DNA of 64,000 nucleotides from Phallusia fumigata (Eukaryota > Chordata > Ascidiacea > Phlebobranchia > Ascidiidae), in NCBI GenBank assembly GCA_008931825.1, contig QXVZ01020756.1, positions 62,001 to 126,000 on the forward strand, given 5' to 3'. Numbering within the stretch: the first letter of the stretch is position 1; each line of letters starts with the position of its first letter. This document shows positions 37,501 to 49,400 of the stretch, piece after piece. The notes under the pieces were generated by a model, which saw only the letters and a list, made by a program, of their open reading frames with translations, did not search any database and had not been told where the DNA came from. Position numbers and translations under genes: made by a program.

Positions 37501-39409
37501 CAAAAATCATTTGAACATGAGTTGAGTGCAACATACAAACATAAAACCACAAGCTGATTGTGTAACAATGTCTGCAACTATGGTCAACAAATTGTTGTAC
37601 AAAGAAATCTGTAGCTGTATTACATGAAAGAAATTTTAACTTTGACTAAAATGCTAAAAATTGCAAAAAAATTAACCTTTGATTTTCATCTGATATTTTG
37701 CCCAGAAGCTTTGCAGTCACAAGTTCAGAGTTTATCTTCTCTCCGATTGCAATCTGCAAAAAACAGCTTTTTTTACTTCAAAACAAGCAATTCAAGGGGT
37801 AACATTTAAATTGGAAAGTTACAGCTTTAAAAGATACTTTCTAAAATATAAGTTTAGTTGTTCTGACTGTTATTAATGTAATGGAATATCAATAAAATGT
37901 TACATTTAGTTTGTTTGCTTTTTCATCCACATTTCCAATGTCAACACCCCCTTCATGGTGGAACAGAATTGTGTCATAATCACGTGATGAATGAATGCAA
38001 ATGTAATACTCCTCTTCCTGACAACAAAAATAACAATTTAAATTAGGGCAGCAAAAAGTTAATTAACCATAGTGCACATTAAACATCACAAGGCTCTTTT
38101 TTTTAATTGAAAGTTTTATAATTCATGCTATTTTCCTGTCAAAAAGCATGAGTTGAGAGATATGGTTTGGCATGTACAAATATTACCAAAAAACACAAAA
38201 CGGGTATAATAGAATAAAACTGATGGAAAACAAAAACCAGTGACCTTTTAAATCATATTCTGTTGCTGTTCATTTGTTGTCAAGTCTTTCCTATATCATG
38301 TTTAAACTAGATTGGATCGTGATCCCTTGGGCATAGTATTGTCAGATGCTGCATTGTTAAATTCCCATGGGCATTTAGTGGTGTGACAGAAACAAGACTG
38401 TCCAATCCCAAGTTATTGATCCCAAACTAGGTAATTGAATTGACAAAAAATCAATACCAATTAAGGCTGCCCAAGTTCACTTGCCAAGCATGATTAGAAT
38501 CATTACTGCCTGAAAGTTTTAGCTAAATATGCAAACTATTTTATTGATACTTTTGTTTTGGCCCTGAAATTTTGTTTAATTTATCCAGAACATAAAATCA
38601 TCTGGTATTAACCCTGAAACTCAGCTACAACCCACCAATTAAAATGTTTAACTTGTTGGCAAAATACCTCATGTTGACATGAAAACCTCACTCTATGTTG
38701 GTACATCCTAAATCCATTACTTTACCTGCTTGTGTGCAATAAATGGTTCTATGATGAAGTTTTTCAAGATTCCTTTGGTCTCCCCAATAGAAATTTCTTT
38801 TAGCATGTGTTCTCCCAGCCATTCTTTAACACCTTGAAAGTCTGTGTTTATCTTGATAAGACCAAGTTTTCCTCTTCTTTTTATCAGTTGATCAGGTTTG
38901 ACAATCAGTTTCTGCATTAAATAAAACAATATTAACCTGAATAAGTTATGCTGATAAAGTCGACAGTAAAGCTTCTAATTTTGATGCACTCTGTTAGAAT
39001 ATTCCTAATTTTGCTTTGTACAGATTTAACTTCAATATAATTTAACACTTAATGTTTCTACTTGCACATAAAAACATAAGTAACTGAGATGGGATGAAAA
39101 CCCAAAACCTTGCGAGTATAATGCTGTTGCATGCACCACTTATCATAACCACTATTGCTCTATTGTAAATGTAAGGCCCGATGTCTAAGAAAAATGTTTT
39201 CGCAGGAATGTCAAGTGACCCTTGACCAAATTTTGCACAAACATTTTTACCTCTGTGGTGAGCCATGGATGTTCCAAAGGCAAAGTATCAAGCTTCGTTG
39301 AGTTGGTCACTGTTACAAACTTAAGTGTGTTGCATTTCAAACCTTCATCATTCAAGTTATTGCAAACAATACTTTTGGCTGTGCACTCAAAAATTGCTTT
39401 TGCAGACAT
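25503..39409 (-). CDS. ACLY: ATP-citrate lyase (ATP-citrate synthase), complete
   Basis: Makes cytosolic acetyl-CoA and oxaloacetate from citrate, CoA and ATP. Exons: 39409-39251, 38911-38726, 38017-37904, 37753-37677, 37484-37405, 37151-37099, 36377-36181, 35785-35587, 35260-35143, 34171-34014, (33612-33592), (33299-33285), 32372-32249, 31833-31716, 31145-30949, 30226-30150, 30048-29852, 29507-29426, 29361-29280, 28916-28760, 28430-28337, 28243-28089, 27234-27161, 27048-26972, 26664-26521, 26176-26063, 25757-25503. All join in phase: 1,095 aa without the bracketed microexons, 1,107 with (human 1,101). Seen: ATP-grasp [28 protein letters not shown]; citrate/CoA-binding [26 protein letters not shown]; regulatory SRTNSF; phospho-histidine loop [12 protein letters not shown] (His754); citrate-synthase-like [24 protein letters not shown]-terminus [12 protein letters not shown]. 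Three introns use GC donors (27160, 29425, 37098). An acceptor lies 10 nt before the ATG. Confidence 0.97.
27303..27465 (+). mobile_element. tRNA-derived SINE with 12-bp target duplication
   Basis: It opens with a tRNA-like head: A box TAGCTCAGTTGGTAGAGC, a short arm, and B box GGGTTCGAATCCCA, ending near 27375. About 90 bp of unrelated body follow. Identical 12-bp direct repeats AAAACAAGCGAA flank it at 27291-27302 and 27466-27477. The D and T arms pair well but the acceptor stem does not, so it is a SINE, not a working tRNA gene. It lies in an ACLY intron on the opposite strand. Confidence 0.88.
30500..30865. other. Assembly gap with poly-G artefact in an ACLY intron
   Basis: 279 undetermined bases (30571-30849) are flanked by runs of G on both sides (30500-30516 and 30850-30863). 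The left-flank text GGGGATTTTTGCCCCTGACG resembles a garbled copy of the right-flank GGGAATTTTTGCCACTGACT. The coding exons on both sides (30949-31145 and 30150-30226) are intact. Confidence 0.85.
33285..33299 (-). other. ACLY: Candidate 15-nt ACLY microexon (DETSQ)
   Basis: The minus strand reads a T-rich tract ending GGCAG, then GATGAAACATCACAG, then GTAAAAG. Both splice sites are good, and the 15 nt keep phase 0 between the exons ending LLGASTSAA and starting [12 protein letters not shown]. Inclusion adds five residues just before the regulatory serine. Transcript support is not available. Confidence 0.55.
33592..33612 (-). other. ACLY: Candidate 21-nt ACLY microexon (QHHGLLQ)
   Basis: The minus strand reads TTGCTTTTCCTTTCAAG, then 21 nt, then GTATACATG. 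The length is a multiple of three in phase 0, and the acceptor has a strong pyrimidine tract. It encodes QHHGLLQ in the linker between the two halves of ACLY, where the family varies most. Confidence 0.5.
33678..33975. mobile_element. 298-bp MITE-like repeat in an ACLY intron
   Basis: The ends are TAGGGATGTTGAAAGTAGAATA and its near-inverse at the right. The interior shares GGATTCGAATCCAAATTTGC, GGCGTGTAAAC and ATAAGACTTGGATT blocks with the copy at 14217-14828. No coding capacity. The class is probably hAT, but the flanking 8-mers do not match well. Confidence 0.7.
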
Positions 39410-40202
39410 GGTTGTTTGCCTGGAAAACAACACAGGAAAGTAAAGGAACTTAGAAAGATATATACAACAGCAATAGCATTACAAACAAAACTTAAGAACA
39501 AAAAAAACATAATACAAACTTTATATTGTAACTAAGAAATTTCTGCTACATAACGGATAACTGTACAAATTGCCCCCTAACTGTAACTCAGATTTCGATT
39601 TACTACAGAACAACATTGGTGAAACAAAACGGTGGCGAAATAAGAAAGGCAAAAGTTTTACAACTTATATCTTTAAATAGTTGCTGAATCTTCTGAACTA
39701 AGTTTTCCATTTTCTATGTTTTCCTACGTTTGTGCAGAATTTGCGGCATTTAAAATTGCAGTTTTCCGAATGAAAACAATTTATTCCGTAACAAACTACC
39801 CAAAGTATTTTACGCAACTATTCCGGCCCCACAAAGCAAAGTTGTAAACACGACGGTCAGTTACGATGACACGTGAACAAATGACCTGGGGTAACTGGAT
39901 CAGCTGATTCCGTCACCACCAGACTGAATGCCGATTTAATTCAGTTCTTCGCTTACAATGCAATCACTCATGCAGTAAAAACCACCGGCGCCAGTCAACC
40001 GTGAGTAAATTATAAAAAGTCAAACTATTTTGCCAATACATCTTTCAGTGCAAACACCTATTTTTGGGAGCGAACTTCTCTTGTTTAAAACTTTTCAATG
40101 CAATAAATTTATTTTTATACTTACACGGCGTATCAAAATTGTCAAAATAAGAAGAAAAAAATTTGCGAAGACGCGTTTAGAAGGTAAGAAACAAACGACT
40201 TA

Positions 40203-40897
40203 TATCCTGTTTCCATGGCCGTTAGTCTGATCGGACTTATTACAAATTGTGGTCCGATCAGACCAACACGGATACGTAACTTATTTCCATTGCCATTCCG
40301 GTTCAATGTTACTGAACGCGTTGTTGGGGCAACCGAGGGCGTCAAAAGCGTGTCGTGCATAAACTTGATGTATCTTACTGTGTACTATAGGTTTTGTAAA
40401 TAGTTGCTGATAACTACAATATCGAAACAGTATAAATTATTAGTTTTTTTAGGATAAAACCTCCATATGTTTGATTTTTCCCAAATTTCTTGGTTACAAG
40501 TTTTGTCGACATGATAATTAGTTTTGAGGCCAAGAGAAACACATGGCTGACAGCACTGTGCTTGTTAAACTGATACCTCAATGCCATAAACATAAAACAT
40601 ATGTGACAGCCTATCACTATAGCCATCCGTAACAACATTTACATGCGGTAAATTTGTTCTAGAATTCCTTTTAAAGTTACCAGTAATAGTTATATTTCCA
40701 GAAAACTGCTGTAAACAGGCGCAGGCAACAACTAACGAGACAAACAAAAAAGTTCCGATCGGACAGTTCCGATCGGACCTCCTCGCGAGGAGGTCCGCTA
40801 AAACGGTGAAAAATTCGCCGAGTCATGCTTTTTCGGGTCCGATCGGACGGAAAAAGCGGAAAAGTCCGATCGGACCAACGGCCATGGAAACAGGATA
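40203..40897. mobile_element. DNA-transposon remnant with 35-bp TIRs and GATCGGAC palindromes
   Basis: The left end TATCCTGTTTCCATGGCCGT is inverted at the right end, with matching continuing for about 35 bp (two or three mismatches). The palindrome GTCCGATCGGAC or close variants appear near 40250, 40760, 40775, 40837 and 40863, and CTCCTCGCGAGGAG lies near 40784. TA flanks are possible. No transposase frame was seen, so it is non-autonomous. Confidence 0.7.
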
Positions 40898-41239
40898 TTA
40901 GCTAACGCTCGATAAAGTATATGCCGACATTTTTTGGCATTGTGACGTGGCCAACTCGTAATTAGTCGCTATCAAGGCAGCAAACACCTTTTGAAACAAG
41001 AGTCACTGGCACCAGGACAACTTTTTAAAAAATGTTGCCTGTGAAGGAGCATAAATGGCATCTTTATCAGACACATGTTTGTTACCATACTAAATTATGC
41101 TTGTTTCGTCACACTAAACACCATATGTTTGACTTTCGCCTCAGGGGTTTCACCTGCTGAAATGGTAGAAGGAATACAAGTGTTTTTGTGAAATAGGATT
41201 AAAACGCGCCTTTGAACAAGCTGGTTGCGTCGTTGCTGG

Positions 41240-42860
41240 CAGACATGGTGTCGTATTCGAATACTCTGCGAAAACTTATTAGCTGTATTCGTATTCATGA
41301 ATTATTTCGAAAAGTTCGAAGGCAGCCGATTCGAAAAAATCTACCGGCTTATTCGTATTTATGAATTGTTACTCCGGCGGCCATAGCTGTATAGCAAGGT
41401 AATAGTTTGTTTAGCGGCACGAAATTTCAACAATTTAAGCTATACCTAACAAATTTCTGACATAGAAAGTTTACCTTAGAGTTCGTTCAAATACGGATTT
41501 GGTAATTGGTAACCAAAACCTGGTTTTGTAACGTAATGTTCACACTTGGGTTGGCTCTGATAACTATAACGTTCAAACATAGAAATCCCAAACTAATTTC
41601 GAAACGCGACGACCAAACCTGAGCGTTCATAATAGCCACGTGCTTTCCGAATTTGGCGTTTACATAAAACGGGTGTCGCTTAGAAGTTTTGGGATTTTGT
41701 TGTTGGAAAAGGTGCAATCTAAACGGGTTGTTGTCACGACGGTTTGAAGTTCTTGTAACGGCTTTTTGACCCGACTCTAGGCTGACGTTGCTTGTAAAGC
41801 GATAAGCAAAACGTTGAGAAGATCATTTTTTTATGGTTTTCAGAAAGTCGGTGATGGATTTGGCTTCGAGTGAAGTGTATTGTGGCCCGTAAAGGAAACG
41901 GACTTCCTGATTGACGTTTGGGCAGAAGAGTCCAAAGTATAATAAAAGCTGCAAAAACAACAGAGAAATGTTTATGCTAGCTGGGGAGCAGATGAATCTG
42001 AAAGATTATTAGGGAGATTGTCACTGCTTTAACTGTAAATGTAGCTGATAGTCGTCACTTGTCCAGTTTTTCAATGCTCGTTGCCATCGTTGACTTTAAA
42101 CTTCACTTAAGGCTGGTCGGTGACATCTTAAGGGATTTAAATGGAGTTGCATGCAACAGTGTATGACATTGATCCATATGGGGACAATTAGCTTTTCAGC
42201 GGCGTGGTCGTTTTCGACAGCAATATGTGTTAATTGCCTAAGACAAACTCATTTTCATCTACACGTGCCAAGTCTGAAACCACAGTACAGTGAACGCTCG
42301 ACGTTACCGAGATACAAATTGTTCCTATTCAACAATGCAATTAGGCTACGTTATGTTTCCAAACCTCCGTCGTGTTCATGCTAATGGTCTCACGAAAAAT
42401 ATCAAAACTGATTCTGTTTATACCGATGTCCCGAAAACAAGTCCCCGTTTATACTTACATGTTTTGGTGCCAAAACATTTTGCGAAAACTTTTGTTTCAA
42501 CGAACCCTTTAACGCGTGTGCAATTCGAAAAGCATTGGCATATAATTACTCGTGCATTTGTATTCACGAATAGTTACGTCATCGACAGGTTCTTACAATT
42601 CCATACGAATATTTTGGTTCGATTTTGCTATTGTTTATTGCAATTGTATTCGAACAAATTCAGGCAAATATTCGTATTCGTGAATACTTTGTTGCGTTTT
42701 TATAATCAACTAATCGAATCGTTTTCGAAAACGTATTCATGAACACATCATTTTAATATCGGCATAGAGTCTATGAATTGTAATCGCGCTTTTTTGAACG
42801 AAAGCAAAAAGTATTCGAATACATCACGTTATGGACAAAATACGAATTGCGCCGTGTCTG
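41240..42860. repeat. ATTCG-rich repeat region, probable decayed hAT element
   Basis: GTATTCGAATAC occurs near both ends (about 41253 and 42810), and variants of ATTCGTATTCGTGAATA recur in both orientations at 41285, 41350, 42555, 42668 and 42732. This sub-terminal pattern is typical of hAT families. Boundaries are approximate. Confidence 0.45.
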
Positions 42861-43400
42861 GTTGCTGGCACACTTAAAAGCAGATCATTCATATTTTCAT
42901 AATGTTTGAATAAAATTCAATTTCGGCTTTAGTTTGACTGTTTTCAAAAAAATACGATTTAAACAATGTTTCACGTTATAAAATATCGTAATAATACATT
43001 GAGCAACATAAAAAACTTGACATAAATTCAGCATTTCCTGAGAATATCCTAAATCAGCATATTATCTGCCAAGTATCAAAAATTCAAGTTTATGTATTTA
43101 AATTTAAGTTAAACCCTCAAAAAGACAGATAGACATCGAAACGTCGATAGAAGAGCAAAAAACGTGCTATGGTCCTGCCGGGCAACAACAGCAAATATAG
43201 CCAATGTTCTAGTTCGAGTAGTTTAAGTTTTAATTAATGTCAATCATTTGATGTCCAAAATTAAGTCTAATTTAGTAAATTAAAAAAAACAATAAATAAA
43301 TTACCAATCTAATTTAGTTTCCGAAGCATGCCATACCCACGTACACCTCACCATCACACAATGAACACACCCAAATACAAAAAAGCCGTGAAAGAAAACC

Positions 43401-46400
43401 CTAAGCACTTTTCCAAGTTGTTATATGATGTACCACATCAGAGCAATCACAAATTTGATCTTCTGATAATAGTTGAAGGCCGTCGAGTTTTAATTCATTC
43501 AGCAACAACTGGGAAGTGAACTTCTTGCTCACAATTACACATCGCCCGTTTTCAGTTTGGCCGACCAGCTCCCGAAGTCGAATAATCCAAGCTGCATATA
43601 AAATCGGTAAATGTTTTGTAACTGGACAATAATTGCCCAGTGACGCAACCTTTTGATTAAAACATTTTTGCATTGTGCACCAAATCATGTCATGTAGATA
43701 TTGTTGCGACATAAGATAATGGGTTGTACTCTGCTTTTCATCACACAAAAAAAGTATCAATACAGTTTTACACTACTTGCATATTCATGAAAGCAACACG
43801 CTGCAGTTCTTGTGTACAACGCATGCATGAGTGAAAGAAAATTCAACCGGAGTTTGGTTTTTGCCGAAAGATTTTTGAAAATTCCAAATTCGTCCGATAC
43901 CGAAACCTTTTTTTGGCAGTTAGCTACGTGTTGTTTTTTTTTACAAATACCAGCAATGTTGTTAGCAAAATTCCAAAATATCAGGTTTTATATTTTCCCA
44001 AGACGTTTACATTTACAACATACTATTCTCTCCAAAACTTTCCATAATTACGATTCTTTTACTTTGTGACAGAACCCGAACCTTCGGTACATCATTAATT
44101 TTTATACGCTCTACCTCGTGGATTATTTGCCCTGTCCAAGAACATGTTAATAATCAGGTTGAAATTCTTTAGCTCACATGGAATCCAGCTTAACTGAAAG
44201 AGGAAATCAGTAATGTCAAAATTAAGCGTACCAAAGATGGGAATGATTTCAATATAGTATACCTGTTTAAATGTAATGTTTTCAGGATCAAAAGAAGTTA
44301 TTGAAACTTTCTGTTTGTCATTGGATAACTTCCTCCGTTTTGTTTTTTGTTCTAAGAATGCAAATAAAGTTCGTAATTGTTAAATTTTTAGTTACTTGTT
44401 GGTTTCGGACGCATAACAACTTTACACATCAAAAGTTTTGTCTAGTTACTGCGCTTCATTGTTTTATTTGCATGTCATTGAAATTTTTTTCTTAGTTAAA
44501 CCAGTTTTTAAACCTATCCACCTTTATTCCCATTTGTGACGAAATGCTTCTTTTCCAATAGCTGGGAGCAAAATTCAATGCAACGATATGACGTGTCACA
44601 ACCAACAACCTGGAAAATAAAATCGCCCCCTTTATAATAACTTCATAGTCAATTTTATACGTATTAGTACACAATTCGTGATTTTGAATATCACTCAATA
44701 GAAAGATTGAGGGCAAACCTTGTGTGAAACATCTTCCGTCATAAAAAAAATACCTTAAACTTTGTCGACAAATCGAACACCAAACGACCTGGTCCACATC
44801 CAACCACAAGTACTCGATATTTTCCTTTCTCCGACTTGTCAAGTTTATTGCTTGCCAAGTCCCTAAGATGCTTAATCACTGGCTCCATAGTGGGATTTGT
44901 ACCCGATTCGTTTGTTCTGAATTGTGCAGAGACCATCTCGGCCAGGTACTCTTCCGTCTCGTGGCTGAACTGATTGTTACAAGTTTCGTGTGGAATTGGT
45001 TTAAGGCCGACCGATGACATCGAATTAAGAACACCTGTGTAAAAAACGATTTTGTTGGTGACGTCAATGCAAAAAATGGAGGAGATATATGAAGGTTCTA
45101 AACCATGAAAATGTTATAGCCACGAAAACATAGTCTTTAATCACAAAAAACGTTGAAAAATATATATTTTTAAGACTGGACAAAAGTTATTAATAACAAT
45201 GACCACGTTTAAACAGCCAATTTAAAAATCGTATTTTGCCGCATGCTATATGTCACTTATTTTGGGTTGGCCACAGTGGTCACGCGTGCAGTATATGCAG
45301 GCTGGCAACAGCGGTGATGCTAAGTATTACTAAACGGTTTGAAACCACTGGTCCACGTGAAAAGAAATACTGCATTGAACATGAAGCACTTAATCGAAAT
45401 TCCTCCCCTTAACTCATGAAATTTCTCTCTGGGGAGGAATTCCTTGCGAAATGCGCAGAATGGTGTTTGAAAGGGCAACAAATTTTATTCCATGGAAAAA
45501 TTAAATTCATTTTAGCTAAAATTTTTTTGGTGACGCGATACGTAAAGCTTATGGAATTATCATGTAACCTTTTGGCGTCGGTGGCATATATTTGACTGGA
45601 GAATCTTCCTTGAGTGATTTGCAAAGTCGGAAACCAGCCTGTTGAAAGAAGTGACGACGAAACCCATTGCGGTAGAATCTTGACGCGTATTCACCCGATG
45701 AAGCCCAGCTTCCAGCCTGCCCAGCATGGCAAAATAATCGTAGTTGGATGATAATTGCAATTCTAACATTTTCACCTAGTTCCGTGGCTCATTTGCAAAC
45801 TGCTCGAATAGAAGTCCCCTGTCGCGTTCTAACTTTCCCGCACGGCCAAAGAAGTGCGACGTCCATATCGTTTCCTCAAGCTTAGCGTTAAGAGATACCA
45901 AAAGCACAACTTTCGAGTCCAGCTTTAATCAAAGAATGACTTGCACTTAGTAGCTAAAACGTGGTGCAACATTAAGACAAAGGCATTGTTACGCCCATTG
46001 TTAAATCCCTTATGACGTCATAACGCAACAGAACAAGCATAGAACATTATAAAACTGGGGGATTTAACCTCACCATAAGCATTGTGAATTCCGAGTTCAC
46101 CGCGTTCGTGGTGTAATCATCGTAGTAAATGTTTGTCTTGAAACCTGGCAATCCATTGTAATAATCTTCTAACCACTGCCATACGTTTCCCTTCACATCG
46201 TAACAACCGGTAGCAGAAGGTGGATAGAGGTTTACAGGCTGAACATTACAAGAGGTTGTAATTCATGTTGCTCTATTATTGACACAAGTTAAGTTACAGG
46301 TTTCTAAGATAGACGTCATTCTAAAAATTAAGAATGCCTTGGGTTAATTTTAAGAGGCTCTTTGCCTGAGTTTAGGGGTCTACTGTTTACAAAATTGATG

Positions 46401-49400
46401 ACAAATAAATAAAAAGTAATGCCAGATCAAGTTAGACGTCTTCTTTAGTTTATTCAATGCAAACCTATGCGAAGCGAAATGTAATGAGGATACTTTTTTC
46501 AAAGTTTTCAACAACTGTGAAACATGTCTGCGCATTAGCATCACCAACAGACAATCTGACAACAACTTATATGGTATCCTAATCCCAGTAAAGTTTAACA
46601 CATTGTTCGACAGAATATCTGGTGTAAAAAATATTCAACCAGCTTTCATTTTATTCCTAATCAATCAGCTTACCGTTGATGAACCGTATGCCAGATTAAG
46701 GTTGTAAGTCTTTGTTACATTTTCACTGTAAATGGGGTCAACTTGGGGCTTCAGTGGGTCGGGGGCTGAAAGGCTTTGTATGATGTTAAACTCTGCTTCG
46801 GTAGGAAGACGGTATCTCTTTCCTTTCCAAGCGCAGAATGCTTTGGCTTCGTAGTAATTTGTTTCCACTGGCCAATCCATCGGAAGCTCAAACTCGTCAA
46901 ACATTGCTCGATAGCTTAAAATTAGAAAGCGAAAATGACGGTGGAGGGTTTTTCTGGATTTTTTACTTCCAGTTAAAACTACAGACAAAAGTCAAAACTA
47001 AAATAATTTGAGGCAAACATTCTTTGTACAAAATCTGCTTACAAATAGCTGCTGTTTTTTGGTGCATCTTTGTCTGTCAAACAGCAGTGACTATACTTCT
47101 CCAGATCTCCGCCGCATTTCGACTTGCATTGTTTGTCGCATACCCAAAACGAAGGGTGTCTACAACAGAATTAAGTTTTATTCGAGCATGCTGCATTTAG
47201 GTTATTATCAAAATCTATTAGCCTAACTGGACGGGTACAGTGCCGATTTTTTAGAAAGTTTTTCTAAGGAAAGACGAGAGTAAAGAAATATGCTTTTGTA
47301 CAAAACCAGAATTTCTTAATCGGTTTGCGTCGATGCACTGTAGTGCGTGCATGGTCGCAGGTTCAGAAAAATGAGAAGGTATGGTTTTTGTTTAGGCTAT
47401 ACTGTACTCCATTATTGGTTGTGAAAACGGTGCACCGCTTGGGTATCAAGGGTTTTTTTGTTCCCTGCGATAAAATTGAAGTCTATTATAAGTTTAGAAT
47501 ATGTTTAGAACGTATCCCTTGAAAATATTCGACAATTCCCTAATTTTTCATCAACAATTGAAAAAATCCAAAAGAGAAAACATTGTTTTAATCTTTCTCC
47601 GATAGGTGGGAAAATGTAAAACCGAGACATGACTTACTTTGCTTTCTGCGATTCCTTCCACTTCCACCCCTCATCTGACCAAAACTTTCGTTGTTCGTAT
47701 CCACCATCTTTGACAAAGCTTAGCATTTCTCTGTTTGTTACCAAGTACTGGGATGCTTCAAAGTCGGGGACACTAGTAGATAAAGAGGGCAAATTCGTAT
47801 GATAACAAGCGGATCCGGATAAAGATTGCACGGCGTCCGGAATATTTTGTAGCGTTCTGGAATCCCTTGCATGCAATTTACACGGCCAAGCAGTAATTAC
47901 TCGTTGGGCTTTCATTTACCGTACGCTAGCCAAGGGCTTTATGTCGACTTTGAATTAGAATCGGCATTTCCAGCAGTTCCATTAGGTAAGGCTAGGCTAG
48001 AATCAATTTAGCCTGCTGTGGGATTCGAACCCCCGTTAGCAGCCTACCCGCACCGGCGCTCTACCAACTGACCTACACAGGAAAGACCGTGCGCTATACC
48101 GCTGCACGCTGCATGCTACACATGTCAGCTTTCAGAGCGAAATCCTAAATGCTGTTACAACCGCAATGGTGGAGATACAAATTTGTAGTGTTTCACAAAT
48201 TTGTGGTTTTCCTTACTTCAAAGTCATGCTTCCATATTGTACATCCCACCCAAATGTTGGAAAATTGGCGTCTTTGCCTAATTTCACAGTCCCACCACAT
48301 TGTGGTATCATGGAGTTTCCTTTGACCGGCACATCTTAAACATAAAAGTTCAATGAAAATTTTGTCGCTTTGAAACTCTAAGGTAAATATCCCACTGGAA
48401 CACATTTTGTTTGAAATTCATAAGGTATGCGCAGTTTTAGTGACGTATTTTCAGCCTTGAAGCAGGTTTTTAAACGAGTTTGGTACCTGAAAAAAATTCT
48501 AATAAAGTTCAGCCCGAAAGGTCTTCAAAGACACAAAAATGCTCCCTTAACACCAAAATGTTTTGTGTAAATTTCAAAGACTTAAAACACTTTGTCTTGC
48601 AATTCAAACCAACAAACCTGCATGGAACGCGGCGTATTTCCACCCTTTCGGCTTCTGAATCATTTTCAATGGCATTTGACGAATCAGAACAGTGTTAAGT
48701 TCAAAGTGGATCCGTTGGTGGTCGATCGTCATCCACAACGCCCACCAGGGGGAGTCAGTGGCTATCGGTGACGTCAGTTTGTTGCTGGTGATCACATTTC
48801 GTACAACATTTCGAACCTGCAAAAGTTTTTTTTAGATCATTAGGGTGATATTACGCTTGACCCCAAACCCTTGGGTTTCGTTGCCACGACAAAACATGTT
48901 TGGTTATTACAATGCTATTTTCATTAAATACCGTTTAAACTAATACCCGGGTACCGTACTAATTAACATTAAATTATGTACTATATGCGCAAGTATGTAC
49001 AAGGTTATTATTTTGGTGTGAAGGATCTCGACGTTTCGAAATTTGCTCGTATTTTCGGGTGACATGTTTTATACCAGTCGACTATCTTGTATATTTTCAC
49101 TTCGTATCTGTCTGTACACCTATAAAGTTGCACCTAGTGCTGTGGAGAACCAAGGGCTACTTTACCTGTCTTCTGTACTCAACCACTTCTTTCAAACTTG
49201 GCCAGTCAAGACTTCCTCCCATTCTGTAATTCTCTGTATCATCCCAAGCCATTTCGTCCACTCCTGTCTCAAACATTGTCTCAAACTTGCTGTTTACCCG
49301 TGTCTGCAAATTAAATGCAATTAAAATCAATTAAGTCATGCTTAGGCAGATGGAGATTGAGGAAACATCTATGGCGAAATACACAAAATAGTTTGACTTT

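Larger units (their letters stand above)
39410..43400. other. Intergenic region between ACLY and OVOA
   Basis: It should hold the ACLY promoter and 5' UTR and the OVOA 3' end. Apart from the two elements listed separately, no exon was recognised. A 150-codon open frame on the plus strand at 42290-42742 has no family motif, overlaps the ATTCG-rich repeat, and is not called. Confidence 0.5.

Noticed and set aside
42290-42742. 150-codon open frame on the plus strand
   Set aside because: Lies in an ATTCG-rich repeat, has no recognisable motif or splice context, and composition follows the repeat.
43601-43760. Upstream part of the 119-codon minus-strand frame at 43401-43760
   Set aside because: Only 43401-43591 is coding (last OVOA exon); the part above the TATATGCAG acceptor is intron that happens to stay open.
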